Shown in pieces: positions 25,689-35,134 of a stretch of 64,000 nt of DNA. The stretch is taken from the NCBI RefSeq assembly GCF_002949735.1, contig NZ_CP026681.1:6533501-6597500 (forward strand). The letters are read 5' to 3'. The notes beneath the pieces were generated by a model, which saw nothing but the letters and a program-made list of their open reading frames with translations, had not been told where the DNA came from and made no database searches. The position numbers were made by a program, and so were the translations under genes. The DNA comes from Nostoc sp. 'Peltigera membranacea cyanobiont' N6 (GTDB lineage Bacteria; Cyanobacteriota; Cyanobacteriia; Cyanobacteriales; Nostocaceae). How positions within the stretch are numbered: the stretch's first letter is position 1; the number at the start of each line of letters is the position of its first letter.

Positions 25689-26573
25689 TTGAAAAATTTG
25701 GAGTTAAAAATTTTTCTTGACAAAATCATAAATTTAGGGATGACTGATCTGGTATTATCACTTGAACTAACTAGAAACTGTTCAAGTCGTAAAATCACAA
25801 GTTTGTCACAATAAATGGGTGACTTTGCTAAAATCTCAAGCTAATGCCCTTTTTTCACCCCCGAAGGGCTTTTGTATGTAACAGCACAGAAATTTCTTTG
25901 CTACATACAAAAGCCCGTAAACTTACATTTTGTACCCGTTTCAAGGGCACGCGAGACGCTAGCTCCCACAAACACAACTATTGTGGGATGGACAGCCGTA
26001 TAAGCGGTGAAGAGTGCGTTGGAGAGCCAGCGCGGGTGAGTCCAGCACTGCGGGATGGTTTCCCTCCGCAGTTAATTTATATTGGCTATGGCGATTTCAA
26101 GACTTATTTACATATTCTCAGCTTTGGGAATTAATATAAGTCTGTTATTTACCAAACCAAGCTCGATTTGAGCGCTTATAGAGGTTTTCACTGAAAAGAC
26201 TTCTAGTTTTTTAGTTGCTTATACCCAAACAGTTACTCTGAAAGCGTTATAAATTATTCTTTGAATAAAGTATTCTTATAACTTTAGAGATATGCTTTGG
26301 AGATTAAGTTATGAAAAAATGAAAATTTTTCTGAACTATTACTGCAACTAGTAATTTTTACGGGTTGAGTTTTAATTAAAAATACATGATTTGAAATGAC
26401 TAATTATTCCATCAAAAATCCAATAAGCAGATAAAATACCGATAAAAGTTGCCTGTTACGTCTTTATACTCTTGCTAAAGTGGCAAGTCTTGTCTAAATA
26501 TGGTTTAGCAATGCCAAAGCCAAAAAGTTTATAAGTAATCTAAAATCTGCCAATATAAAGTGCAATAATACCT
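25689..26573. other. 885-bp gap with several hairpins, no supported gene
   Basis: Contains a 15-bp perfect stem (25866-25916), a second stem TCCCACAA/TTGTGGGA (25964-25988) and a third near 26048-26071 (CTGCGG/CCGCAG). The segment around 26010-26045 resembles an interspersed Nostoc repeat. A 96-codon frame over this part is not convincing. From 26150 on the DNA is AT-rich leader of the phosphatase gene. A structured RNA in 25840-26080 is possible but not shown. Confidence 0.5.
25866..25916. terminator. Large hairpin after ftsY
   Basis: GGGCTTTTGTATGTA (25866-25880) pairs perfectly with TACATACAAAAGCCC (25902-25916) around a 21-base loop. It lies 178 bp after ftsY. The stem is too AT-rich and the tail too poor in T for a standard terminator; the long perfect arms also fit a small mobile hairpin element. 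Confidence 0.5.
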
Positions 26574-27962
26574 GTGCCTGTGTCTCAACTGCCCTCTCAA
26601 CCCACTGACAACAATAGTGCTGCGACAGATGTCACACCAGTCGTAGCACTCAAAGAACTCGTGGCAAGGTTGCACCGGGAACAGAACAAAATTCAAGATT
26701 TGCTCAGTTCTTTAGGATTTGCCCTGAGAAGTTTCAATAATTTGAATCAGTTTTTGGAACTGATCCCACTAATGGCAACAAGAGTGACAGATGCAGACGG
26801 CAGCGCCTTGTTTCTCTACAAACCTAATGGTCAAGTCAGGTTAGAACAGTTACATTGGCAAGATAGTGGCCAGCGCAAGAATATCCGCAAAGCGCTAGAA
26901 ATAGCCAGCAGTCAAATCACGCTTTTGCCGAATACTGCTCCTCTAGCCAATGCGACAGGAATTTTGGATGACCAGATGCATCGCCATTTAGGGCCAGATG
27001 TGCAAATCTTTGGTACGGCGATTCTGGTGAAGCATACAGAACGGGGATGGCTCTATGTATTGAGCCGCGATCCAGAATATAGTTGGACAGAAACTAGGCA
27101 AAAGTTAGTTAGATTAGTTGCAGACCAAACAGCAGTAGCGATCGAAAACGATGAACTAGCTGTAGAACTAAGAAAAAAAGAACGCTTAGATCAAGAACTA
27201 GAAATTGGCGCAGAAATTCAACGGCGACTTTTACCACGTCAATGCCCCACAATCCCTGGTGCAGTGCTAGCGGCACGTTGTAAACCTGCAAATCGCGTCG
27301 GCGGAGACTACTACGACTTTATTGCTACCAATCAGAATAAGATTCGGCTCAAGACTAAAGGCGATATAGAAACTAGTCGCTGGGGTTTGGTGATTGGAGA
27401 TGTCATGGGCAAAGGTGTCCCTGCTGGGTTGATTATGACGATGATGCGGGGAATGCTACGGGGAGAAGTGCTACATGGGAATTCCCCAGCAAAAATTCTG
27501 CAAAACTTAAATAGAGTTATGTATGCGGATTTGGAAAATTCCCACCGCTTTGTAACGCTATTTTACTCAGAATATAATCCCCATAGTCGAATTTTGTCTT
27601 ATAGCAATGCGGCACACAATCCTCCCTTATGGTGGCACGCAGCCACAAAAACTGTTAGCCGTTTAGATACTCTAGGAATGCTAATCGGTTTGGATGCTAA
27701 CAGCCAATATGAAGATGCTCAGGTACAGTTAGAGCCTGGGGATACAATTATTTACTATACAGATGGTTTGACCGATGCTGCGGCGGCTGGTGGCGATCGC
27801 TTCGATGAAGATAACTTTGTCACTGGCTTCAATACGGCTTGCAAGTACTGTAATGGTCCAGAGGAGATTGTGGATTACCTATTTGACCAAGTTCAGCAAT
27901 TCATTGGTGATGATAAGCAAAACACTGATGATATGACACTAGTTGTTCTACAAATTTTATAG
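26574..27962 (+). CDS. GAF domain protein phosphatase of the SpoIIE/RsbU type (PP2C)
   Basis: 462 residues. A short coiled coil (about 25-45) leads into a GAF-like sensor (about 55-195). The PP2C domain (about 205-460) has the metal-binding acids in RVGGDYYDF, VIGDVMGKGVPAG, YYTDGLTDA and TDDMTLVVL. Such enzymes dephosphorylate anti-sigma antagonists or STAS proteins in partner-switching. The ligand of the GAF domain is unknown, and no conserved Cys for a bilin was recognised. The start is GTG at 26574, with another GTG two codons on. No partner kinase or STAS gene is adjacent. Confidence 0.88.
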   Translation: MPVSQLPSQPTDNNSAATDVTPVVALKELVARLHREQNKIQDLLSSLGFALRSFNNLNQFLELIPLMATRVTDADGSALFLYKPNGQVRLEQLHWQDSGQRKNIRKALEIASSQITLLPNTAPLANATGILDDQMHRHLGPDVQIFGTAILVKHTERGWLYVLSRDPEYSWTETRQKLVRLVADQTAVAIENDELAVELRKKERLDQELEIGAEIQRRLLPRQCPTIPGAVLAARCKPANRVGGDYYDFIATNQNKIRLKTKGDIETSRWGLVIGDVMGKGVPAGLIMTMMRGMLRGEVLHGNSPAKILQNLNRVMYADLENSHRFVTLFYSEYNPHSRILSYSNAAHNPPLWWHAATKTVSRLDTLGMLIGLDANSQYEDAQVQLEPGDTIIYYTDGLTDAAAAGGDRFDEDNFVTGFNTACKYCNGPEEIVDYLFDQVQQFIGDDKQNTDDMTLVVLQIL

Positions 27963-28516
27963 ATTGTGCTTAAACTCCAACCGAAGAGTGGTTCGGTAAC
28001 TGGGGATTCACCGCACTAAATTTAATTTTTAATTTATTTTTCCTAAGAATTTCCGTAGCGATCGCCCAAATAGTCGCACATTAACCTTTTTTCAGGATTC
28101 ATTTGTATTTAGCCTTTCGGATAATACATAAAAAATGATCCTTAGAATACATTTCCGTTCAAACAAAAACTATATATTTTGCACATCTAGCACAGTAGGA
28201 AACGTCAAGGGGGAGAGCAGGTAAAAGGTAAAATGTACAAGGTAAAAAGTAAAAAGTAAATTTACTTCTTCATTTTTGCTTTCTTTATATCCTTGTCACG
28301 CAAGCATTTAGCCTGCTCACTTTTGACGTTTTAATTTTTCTTTTCTCCGGCGTAGTAAGTTAACAACAGCTACGACGGAGTTTTGCTTTCTTTGTTTCTC
28401 AAGTCTAAAGTTGGTCATTTTAAACTTCCTTAGTATTTGATTTAACAACTTTCATTTAATGATTTGTCAAGATATTTCTGAAAATATTTTAGTTGAAAAA
28501 TTCAGAATTAAAATGG
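27963..28516. other. Intergenic stretch between convergent genes
   Basis: 554 bp between the phosphatase (+) and the ankyrin gene (-). It contains low-complexity ggtaaaaagtaaaa repeats near 28220-28262 and a good terminator at 28345-28384. No gene supported. Confidence 0.5.
28345..28384 (+). terminator. Rho-independent terminator, distant from any gene
   Basis: CTCCG-g-CGTAG (28345-28355) pairs with CTACG-a-CGGAG (28370-28380), ten pairs with one mismatch, followed directly by TTTTGCTTTCTTTG. It lies 383 bp after the phosphatase stop, so it may end a long 3' untranslated region or a separate small RNA starting in the preceding gap. Confidence 0.55.
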
Positions 28517-29800
28517 CTATTCCTGCGCCCCAGCTTTTTGCAAACTCCGCACTATATTCTTGTAACCGTTAAATTCTGCAATCATCAAAGCAGTATAACC
28601 ACCCCGGTTTTTCAAATTTACATCCGCCCCAGCTTGGAGTAATAACTGCACAATTTCGCCATAACCACCTGATGCAGCCCACATCAATGATGTTGCCCTT
28701 GCTGAGTCTTGAAAATTCACATCTGCCCCTTTTGCCAGCAGTAAATGTATAATCTCTGTGTGCTTGCGTTCAGTTGCTTTGATCAAAGCAGTTTTGCCAT
28801 CGTCCCCTAGAGTATTGACATCAGCGCCATAGTCTAGCAATACTTTCACTGTTTGGGTGTGTCCTTGTGATGCAGCCAATGTCAAAGGTAGTTCACCAAG
28901 ATTTTTACCATTAATATCTGCCCCAGAACGCAGGAGTGCCTCGACAATTTTGCTATGTCCCTGCAATGCTGCTACCAGTAGTGGCGTATCACCCAGGTGG
29001 TTATTAATTTGGGCATCTGCACCTCTATTAAGTAATACTTGCACGACATCAATGTAGCCTTCCACAACGGCGAGATGTAGGGCAGTTTCACCATCTTGGT
29101 CTTGGAGATTAATTTCAGCCCCTCGATCGAGTAAAGCTGTTGCGATCGCACTGTGTCCACTTGCTGCTGCTGCCGATAATGCAGTTCCACCGTCAGCGTT
29201 TTTCATATTCACATCAGCCCCTGCTGCTAGCAGTGCTTCCACAACCTCCAGATGCCCCAAGTCTACCGCTAATGTTAAGAGTGTCTCACCTTCTCGATCT
29301 GGGATATTGACATCAGCACCAGTTTGGAGAATTGCTTGTAAAACTTCGATGTTTCCCTGCTTAATGGCAAGTTTCAACGCAGTATCATCATCTTTATCGG
29401 CGATATTCACCTTTGCACCAGCAGCCAATAAGACTTGTACTACATTAATATGACCTTTGAGGACTGCTGCCATTAAAGCTGTGCTGCCATCTTCATTAGT
29501 GGCATTCACATCAGCACCCTTAGATAGTAAAAGCTGCAAAATGTCAAGTTGTTTAGCACTAGCCGCCAACATCAAAGCCGTCAAACCATAGAGCTTTCTG
29601 GGCAAGTTGATATTTGCCCCGGCATCCAGCAGCGATCGCACAATTTCGGTGTAGCCTAAATTGGCAGCAAACATTAACGCCGTCGTGCCTTGGCGATCGC
29701 AAGCGTGTACCTTCGCACCAGCAGCCAGGAGCGCACACAGCGCCTTGATATCGCCACTTTTAGCAGCTTTTAGCAGCAAAGTATCGTTGTTTTCAGTCAT
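28517..29800 (-). CDS. Ankyrin repeat protein, 13 repeats
   Basis: 427 residues made almost wholly of 13 consecutive 33-residue ankyrin repeats of the pattern GxTALxxAxxxGHxxVVxxLLxxGADVNxxD, with capping repeats at both ends. No enzymatic or transmembrane part, so it is a soluble protein-binding scaffold of unknown partner. I chose ATG 29800 (MTENNDTLLLKAA) because GGGA lies nine bases upstream and the repeat starts at once; an in-frame ATG at 29875 would add 25 unrelated residues. It converges on the phosphatase gene. Confidence 0.9.
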   Translation of the reverse strand: MTENNDTLLLKAAKSGDIKALCALLAAGAKVHACDRQGTTALMFAANLGYTEIVRSLLDAGANINLPRKLYGLTALMLAASAKQLDILQLLLSKGADVNATNEDGSTALMAAVLKGHINVVQVLLAAGAKVNIADKDDDTALKLAIKQGNIEVLQAILQTGADVNIPDREGETLLTLAVDLGHLEVVEALLAAGADVNMKNADGGTALSAAAASGHSAIATALLDRGAEINLQDQDGETALHLAVVEGYIDVVQVLLNRGADAQINNHLGDTPLLVAALQGHSKIVEALLRSGADINGKNLGELPLTLAASQGHTQTVKVLLDYGADVNTLGDDGKTALIKATERKHTEIIHLLLAKGADVNFQDSARATSLMWAASGGYGEIVQLLLQAGADVNLKNRGGYTALMIAEFNGYKNIVRSLQKAGAQE

Positions 29801-30098
29801 GAATGAGATCCCACACAGGGGTTTTGTTCGTCTACCCTCAAAACTCAGTCTGAGATTGTTTATGCACTTTGGCAAGAGGGTTATGCAATTAAAAATTAAA
29901 AATTAAAAATTAAAAATTTAGAAATGCAGTCTTGGCAAGCATTCTATCTATTGACTGGATGCAAATTTAAGCTAAGGGAGGCTTCACTCTTGTCTTCTCT
30001 CCTCATCCCTTAATCTCTTTTAATTTTGTGCAACTTTAAGCACAGAGAATAGAGTTATGCTAATTTTTATGAAGATTTAATAATTAGGCGAGAACACT

Positions 30099-30569
30099 AT
30101 GAGTCTGGAACTTTCTGCGTCGGTGAAATATTGGCTAAACTTCTTCCATCCGGTGCTGATGTGGGCACTATTAGCACTCTCAATTTATGCTGCCTACTTG
30201 GGGCTGAAAGTACAGCGTACCAGAAATGCTCAAGGGGAAGAAAAGAAAGAACTGATTAAAGGTAGATATAACCTCAGACATTACCAAATCGGGTCTATAC
30301 TCTTAGGTTTTATGGTAGCAGGTGCGATCGGAGGGATGGGTGTCACTTACATCAATAATGGCAAGTTATTTGTGGGGCCTCACCTGCTGGCAGGACTGGG
30401 CATGACGGGTCTGATTGCATTTTCTGCTGCTTTGTCGCCTTATATGCAGAAAGGGGCAAATTGGGCGCGTGCAACTCATATTTTGCTAAATTTCACGCTT
30501 TTGGGACTTTTTGCTTGGCAAGCTGTTACTGGCGTGCAAATTGTCCAAAGACTTCTTACTAAAGCTTAG
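30099..30569 (+). CDS. DUF4079 membrane protein
   Basis: 156 residues with four predicted spans: about 16-35, 61-83, 93-110 and 124-147. His residues near the span ends (FFHP at 16-17, LRHYQIG, THILLNF) resemble the b-type haem arrangement of ferric reductase and cytochrome b561-like proteins, where DUF4079 is placed. Haem binding is inference. It stands alone between a long AT-rich leader and a strong bidirectional hairpin. Confidence 0.8.
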   Translation: MSLELSASVKYWLNFFHPVLMWALLALSIYAAYLGLKVQRTRNAQGEEKKELIKGRYNLRHYQIGSILLGFMVAGAIGGMGVTYINNGKLFVGPHLLAGLGMTGLIAFSAALSPYMQKGANWARATHILLNFTLLGLFAWQAVTGVQIVQRLLTKA

Positions 30570-30588
30570 TCATTTGTCCTTTGTCATT

Positions 30589-30627
30589 AGTCCTTTGTCA
30601 TTAGTGTATGAGCAATGACAAAGGACT
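30589..30627. terminator. Bidirectional hairpin between convergent genes
   Basis: AGTCCTTTGTCATT (30589-30602) pairs perfectly with AATGACAAAGGACT (30614-30627) around an 11-base loop. It fills the 64-bp space between the stops of the DUF4079 gene and the DUF1997 gene. Part of the stem (tttgtcattagtcc) is repeated just before it. Likely a shared transcription stop. Confidence 0.65.
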
Positions 30628-30633
30628 GTTAAA

Positions 30634-31305
30634 TCACCGCTTTTGTTTAGAATTAACAAGAAGGGATTTTTCCAAAGATTTCTGAAAATCTTGCTGAACT
30701 TTGCGAGTTAAGCGCCGGGAGACTTGGCGGACGATTTGGTTAAGTAAGCGATCGCCAGTAGATTGAATTATAGATTTGGGTAATCGCTGAATAAATCGGG
30801 GAAAGTGCAAATCAACAACTAAATCTAATTCCCATTCAACTCTTGTAACCTCGCCGCTAGTGCAAGCATTGTTTTCTATTAGCTGTAGAGATGCCTTATA
30901 ATCTACGTCATAACCAGGCGCTTGGTAATCAGGAATGGGGATTGTACGGATGCGGTAAATACCCTCATCTGGGGGCAATAATTCCAAACCAATTTTCGGT
31001 TCTACTTCATAACCGAAAGCACCAAAACGACCAATTACTAAAGCATAGCCATTTTCCCCAAGTAATTGCACTTTCATGGGTTGAGCGCAACGAGAAAACC
31101 ATGAAGCGTGGGCATTAAGATACTCAGCAACCTTCTCTGCTGAGGCAGGCATTTCCATAAAATCTTGATAACGACCATAAAATTTTGTGAGCGTCGCTAC
31201 ATTTACGTCTGTTAATGTATCCTTAGCCTCTTCTTGGCTGGACGCTACAGGTAAAACTGCTTCTGTTACTTCCCAGGATTTATATTCGCCTTGTCTTGAA
31301 AGCAT
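30634..31305 (-). CDS. DUF1997 family protein
   Basis: 223 residues. The family block is EMPASAEKVAEYLNAHASWFSRCAQPMKV followed by YALVIGRFGAFGYEVEPKIGLELLPPD, with a basic C-terminal helix (RRLTRKVQQDFQKSL). DUF1997 proteins occur in cyanobacteria and plastids and resemble a lipid-binding START/SRPBCC-type fold; their function is unknown. No signal peptide. It is transcribed towards the DUF4079 gene. Confidence 0.85.
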   Translation of the reverse strand: MLSRQGEYKSWEVTEAVLPVASSQEEAKDTLTDVNVATLTKFYGRYQDFMEMPASAEKVAEYLNAHASWFSRCAQPMKVQLLGENGYALVIGRFGAFGYEVEPKIGLELLPPDEGIYRIRTIPIPDYQAPGYDVDYKASLQLIENNACTSGEVTRVEWELDLVVDLHFPRFIQRLPKSIIQSTGDRLLNQIVRQVSRRLTRKVQQDFQKSLEKSLLVNSKQKR

Positions 31306-31483
31306 AAATGCATTACTGTATATTTTGGCGTTCGTCTATATTAATAGTTCCCCACGTGCCTGGGTCATTTTGCATCAATATCGCATTTTGACCAAAACCT
31401 CATTAATCTGCCATCACCTCCATAGAATTACTAAAATAAAGAACTGAACAAGCACACAATAGTTTCCCAGGATAGCATTTCTT

Positions 31484-32140
31484 ATGAAAGCATTTGTAGC
31501 AGGGGCAACGGGTGAAACAGGTCGCCGAATTGTGCAAGAGTTAATAGCACGGAATATTCCCGTCCGGGCTTTGGTGCGGGATATTGAGAAAGCTAGGGGT
31601 ATTCTGTCTCTCGAAGCCGAGTTGGTTGTAGGCGATGTATTACAATCAGAAAGTTTAAATGCTGCATTGGGAGACAGCACAGTTTTGTTGGTTGCGACTG
31701 GTGCAAAACCTAGTTTTGACCCTACTGGCCCCTATAAAGTAGATTTTGAAGGGACTAAAAATTTAGTAGATGCTGCCAAAGCAAAGGGAATTGAGCATCT
31801 TGTTTTTGTTTCTTCTTTGTGTACTTCGCAGTTTCTCCATCCACTGAATTTGTTTTGGCTGATTTTGGTGTGGAAGAAGCAAGCTGAAGAGTATATCCAG
31901 AAAAGTGGTCTTACCTATACGATTGTGCGGCCTGGTGGGTTGAAGAATGAAGATAACCTCGACGCGATCGTGATGCAGAGCGCTGATACACTGTTTGACG
32001 GTAGCATCCCCAGACAAAAAGTTGCCCAAGTTGCTGTTGAGGCGCTGCTTGAAGCCGATGCACGCAATAAAATTGTCGAAATTGTAGCCAAACCTGAAGC
32101 AGCTTCAAAAAGCTTTAAGGAGCTATTTCAACAGTGCTGA
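31484..32140 (+). CDS. NAD(P)-binding atypical short-chain dehydrogenase (SDR_a5-like)
   Basis: 218 residues. The Rossmann motif is FVAGATGETGRRIVQEL at the start (GxxGxxG). LVRD then marks the likely NADP-binding basic residue, and VGDV and NLVDAAKAKGIEHLVFVSS follow. There is no YxxxK catalytic pair, so it belongs to the atypical SDRs (NmrA/HSCARG-like), which may act as redox sensors or assembly factors. Plant and cyanobacterial relatives include Ycf39-like and Tic62-like proteins. It is a single gene after a 178-bp promoter region divergent from DUF1997. Confidence 0.85.
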   Translation: MKAFVAGATGETGRRIVQELIARNIPVRALVRDIEKARGILSLEAELVVGDVLQSESLNAALGDSTVLLVATGAKPSFDPTGPYKVDFEGTKNLVDAAKAKGIEHLVFVSSLCTSQFLHPLNLFWLILVWKKQAEEYIQKSGLTYTIVRPGGLKNEDNLDAIVMQSADTLFDGSIPRQKVAQVAVEALLEADARNKIVEIVAKPEAASKSFKELFQQC

Positions 32141-32369
32141 TATTCCACGGGATTCTATTCCCATCCCCAAAATGAGCAGATCGCATATTCACAGAAAAGT
32201 GATTGTCAATTAGCTTATCTAAATTGACCGTCCCTTGATTCTACTCTCTAAAGCGATCGCCTTAAATTTCAACCTCATCATCAATAACAACTCGTGTGAT
32301 TTTGAGGAGGATAGGATAACTGATTAATACCAAATCCTCAGTTATCCTTTTCTAGTTGAACTGTTAATA

Positions 32370-33206
32370 CTATACCGTAGTATAAGACCATCCACTAGAA
32401 GACCACTTGATTAAGTCTTGCCAAGTCAGATCGAGATCATCTGATCCCCAAGGATTATCTAAATGGAACTTATTTGTAATAGAATTGTAACTAGTAACAG
32501 CTAAGGCATGACCTCCAGAATATTGATCGCCAAATATCTTTGCGTTAATACCAAAAGTTACTAGGTTATTAGAATTGACAAGATTGATCGTATCTTGTTG
32601 AGTCGCATTGCTCGTGATTCTACTATCAAGCGCCGTGATTTGGCTCATTACTTTGTATTCATTTCCTCCATTAATACCAGTGGAGTTAGATTTAGTCCTG
32701 GAATAATTAGGATCGGCAGTCAGGTAGGAGTTAGTGTTATCTTGGTCAATCCAGCCAGACTCATTTATCTGAGCATAAGCTTTTTCAACTAAAGCTACCC
32801 ATAGTTCATTTGATAAACTGGAATAGGAAGCACCTCCCCAACCTGCATAAGCAGCCTTACCATTACTAAGAGTAGGTAAATATCGGTCAACTGTCACATA
32901 ATCAGCTATACCATTGTTATAGAAACGTACAGCGAATGTATTATCGCCATTGTCAATAAACATCTTTTGGATGTAGGAAGATTTATCATTAGCCAGAGAA
33001 GATAAAGTGGCTAATAAATAGCAATCACCAAGATCGCCTTGATGAATATCATCGGAACTAATGCTATTTTGGAATAATGAGCCACTGACATATTGATAGG
33101 TGTACTGAGTGCTTCCGTTATAACTATAAGCATCTGGACGATCATTTCCTAAGAACCACTTGCCAATACTTAGTCGGGATTTTCGAGAGGATCTCGCTCT
33201 GGCTTG
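32370..33206 (-). pseudogene. C2 (calpain-like) cysteine protease, N-terminally broken
   Basis: The frame is open from 33206 without a usable start until ATG 32963, which lies inside the catalytic domain. It encodes the calpain triad: Cys in HQGDLGDCYLLATLSSLAND, His in SGGHALAVTSY and Asn in LDNPWG. The upstream part (IGKWFLGNDRPD) matches the region before the domain in Nostoc relatives, but a TAG closes the frame at 33207-33209. A neighbouring frame carries SKPERDPLENPD before its own stop. The long N-terminal region of intact homologues is absent. Starting at 32963 would delete the catalytic Cys. Confidence 0.75.
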
Positions 33207-33353
33207 CTATACTTATCTATGCTCTTTTTTCCTAATTCTTAAAAAGCAGGAGCAAATCGGGAATAATAACTAACAATCAGGTGTGAACTTTGTCAGAATG
33301 AGTTCGTCGATGATTTTTGTTAGCAAAGAGAGCAAATTTGAAGGAGTTAGACT

Positions 33354-34070
33354 CTGAAAGGCTTTGAATTCAAAGGTGTTGAAAAACTTATTGGGCCAAT
33401 AGCTGCGCTTCTTGGCTTTGTGTATTTGTTGCAATGGTATATTGGAGACTTGCGATCGCCTTCCGATCCCATCTTTGCAGATAAACAGCCGCCTTTGGTG
33501 ATGAAACAGGGCGACCCCTATATCCGTGCTTTAATGCGAACCATCTCCGCAAGTGAAGCCAGTGGGAACCGTCCCTATTCGCTATTATATGGTGGACAGC
33601 AAGTTAACGACCTTAGCCGACATCCTGAGATATGCGTCACAATTGTCACAGGCCCCAACACAGGTAATTGTTCTACAGCTGCTGGGAGATATCAAATTAT
33701 CAACATTACTTGGTATCGTTTAGCCCCGCGTTATCACCCAAAGCCAATGCAGATGATGTTTTGGACTGCTTATAGTTTTGAAGCAGAGTATCAAGATATA
33801 GTAGTTTACCGTTGGTTAAGTGATTCTAAAGTTTGGGGAACCGATCTTTCTCAACTGTTGCGTCAGGGAAAGTTAAATGATGTTTTGCGGCGACTCTCTC
33901 CGACTTGGACAAGTCTAGGATATGGTCTAGAAACTAATTCTGTTAGTAGCTCTTTGCCTAAAGTTTATCAGAAAATGTTGAAAGAGGAATTAACAGCAGC
34001 GAATCAACGAACAGCCCCGAAATTAACACCATCTCCAACTCCTTTCAGCAAGCCAATAAATAAGCAGTGA
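33354..34070 (+). CDS. Membrane-anchored lysozyme-like protein (GH104/GH24-type endolysin fold)
   Basis: The enzymatic part has MRTISASEASG, with the likely catalytic Glu, and TAAGRYQIINITW, as in lambda-type lytic transglycosylases and cyanobacterial glycoside hydrolase family 104 proteins. A hydrophobic segment (LIGPIAALLGFVYLLQWYIG) precedes it and should anchor it outside the plasma membrane. The C-terminus is Pro/Thr rich. In-frame coding signal goes back beyond the GTG at 33420 to a CTG at 33354 that has AGGAG seven bases upstream. I annotate that start because it keeps the anchor whole. It may cut peptidoglycan for septal or secretory remodelling. Confidence 0.7.
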   Translation: MKGFEFKGVEKLIGPIAALLGFVYLLQWYIGDLRSPSDPIFADKQPPLVMKQGDPYIRALMRTISASEASGNRPYSLLYGGQQVNDLSRHPEICVTIVTGPNTGNCSTAAGRYQIINITWYRLAPRYHPKPMQMMFWTAYSFEAEYQDIVVYRWLSDSKVWGTDLSQLLRQGKLNDVLRRLSPTWTSLGYGLETNSVSSSLPKVYQKMLKEELTAANQRTAPKLTPSPTPFSKPINKQ

Positions 34071-34084
34071 AGTTATACTAATTT

Positions 34085-34903
34085 TTAACTTGCTGCGGAC
34101 AAAAAGCTTTTGATATTTTCTACAAATGCCAAAGTATTCTCAAAATGAATATTATGTCCAGCATTTCTAATTATTCTTAGCTGTGCAAATTCATATATCT
34201 TAGCCATTTCTGTATTAATATATATAAATTTTTCATCATATTCACCAGCTAGTAAGAGTATATGAATTTTATTATCTCGTAGCTTTTCCCATAAAGAAGG
34301 TTGACATCCAGTCCCCATGAAGCGCAATGATTTATCTAATTCCTGCGGGTTATTCTGCAAGCGATTTTCTATCATGCGATCGTATTCTGGATGATTTTTT
34401 ATATAACCAAAAATTGGTTGATTGTACCAATTTGACAAAAAAGCAGCAAAATCGGTTTGAATAATGCTTCTGCTGATTTTTCTAGCTATTTGAGCATCAC
34501 GCCTAACTCGTTCTAATCGTTCTGCTCCTGTTGCTAAACCTGGGGAGGCTGATTCTAATGCAACTTTAATAAAACGTTCGGGGAAATATAAAGTTAAGTA
34601 TAAAGCTAATCTTCCACCCATCGAATAACCAATTAAGTGGCATTTACCTATTTTTAATTCATCCAATAAATTGATTATTGCTTGAGCAATAGGTTCCATT
34701 TTATAGTATTCATCACCTCTTAAAACTTCGGTTTTACCATGTCCTGGTAAGTCAAGGATAAGATAAGAAAAATCTTCTGCTAAAAATTTTATAGCTTCAT
34801 CAAATTCATTAATATTGCCCATGAAGCCATGTAAAAAAACAATTAGAGGTTTATTAGTATTTACATTTAAACAATAGTTTAATTTATACTTTTTTAAAGT
34901 CAT
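34085..34903 (-). CDS. menH: 2-succinyl-6-hydroxy-2,4-cyclohexadiene-1-carboxylate synthase-like alpha/beta hydrolase
   Basis: 272 residues with the alpha/beta hydrolase fold. The oxyanion block is FLHGFMGN, the nucleophile elbow GYSMGGRLALY, the acid AGEYDEKF and the His NAGHNIHFEN. This combination and the ALESASPGL segment match MenH, which forms 2-succinyl-6-hydroxy-cyclohexadiene carboxylate in phylloquinone synthesis for photosystem I. No other men gene is nearby, so a different hydrolase role cannot be excluded. Start ATG 34903 was preferred to a GTG at 34945 by the look of the N-terminus. Confidence 0.75.
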   Translation of the reverse strand: MTLKKYKLNYCLNVNTNKPLIVFLHGFMGNINEFDEAIKFLAEDFSYLILDLPGHGKTEVLRGDEYYKMEPIAQAIINLLDELKIGKCHLIGYSMGGRLALYLTLYFPERFIKVALESASPGLATGAERLERVRRDAQIARKISRSIIQTDFAAFLSNWYNQPIFGYIKNHPEYDRMIENRLQNNPQELDKSLRFMGTGCQPSLWEKLRDNKIHILLLAGEYDEKFIYINTEMAKIYEFAQLRIIRNAGHNIHFENTLAFVENIKSFLSAAS

Positions 34904-35134
34904 CTTTGGAAAATATGTATAAAATCCAAATGCAAAAATATCCACATCCTAATCAACTTTCGAGGGGATATTTACCCCCTGACAACTACTTTGGAACTCC
35001 CAGACTCTCAGTTATGATTATGAAATACTTGTGTTAATTTTTGCATAAAAAACCCTTGCCTCAGTCAATACACCAAATATTGCATCTCTACAAAATGTAT
35101 TGTCATACCAGTTAATTTTTTATTTTTCTCATTT

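Noticed and set aside
25844..26134. 96-codon plus-strand frame after ftsY
   Set aside because: It runs through two hairpins and an interspersed repeat (GEPARVSPALR); composition is not protein-like.
28220..28262. ggtaaaaagtaaaa stretch as a CRISPR or satellite
   Set aside because: Units vary in length and are simple low-complexity repeats.
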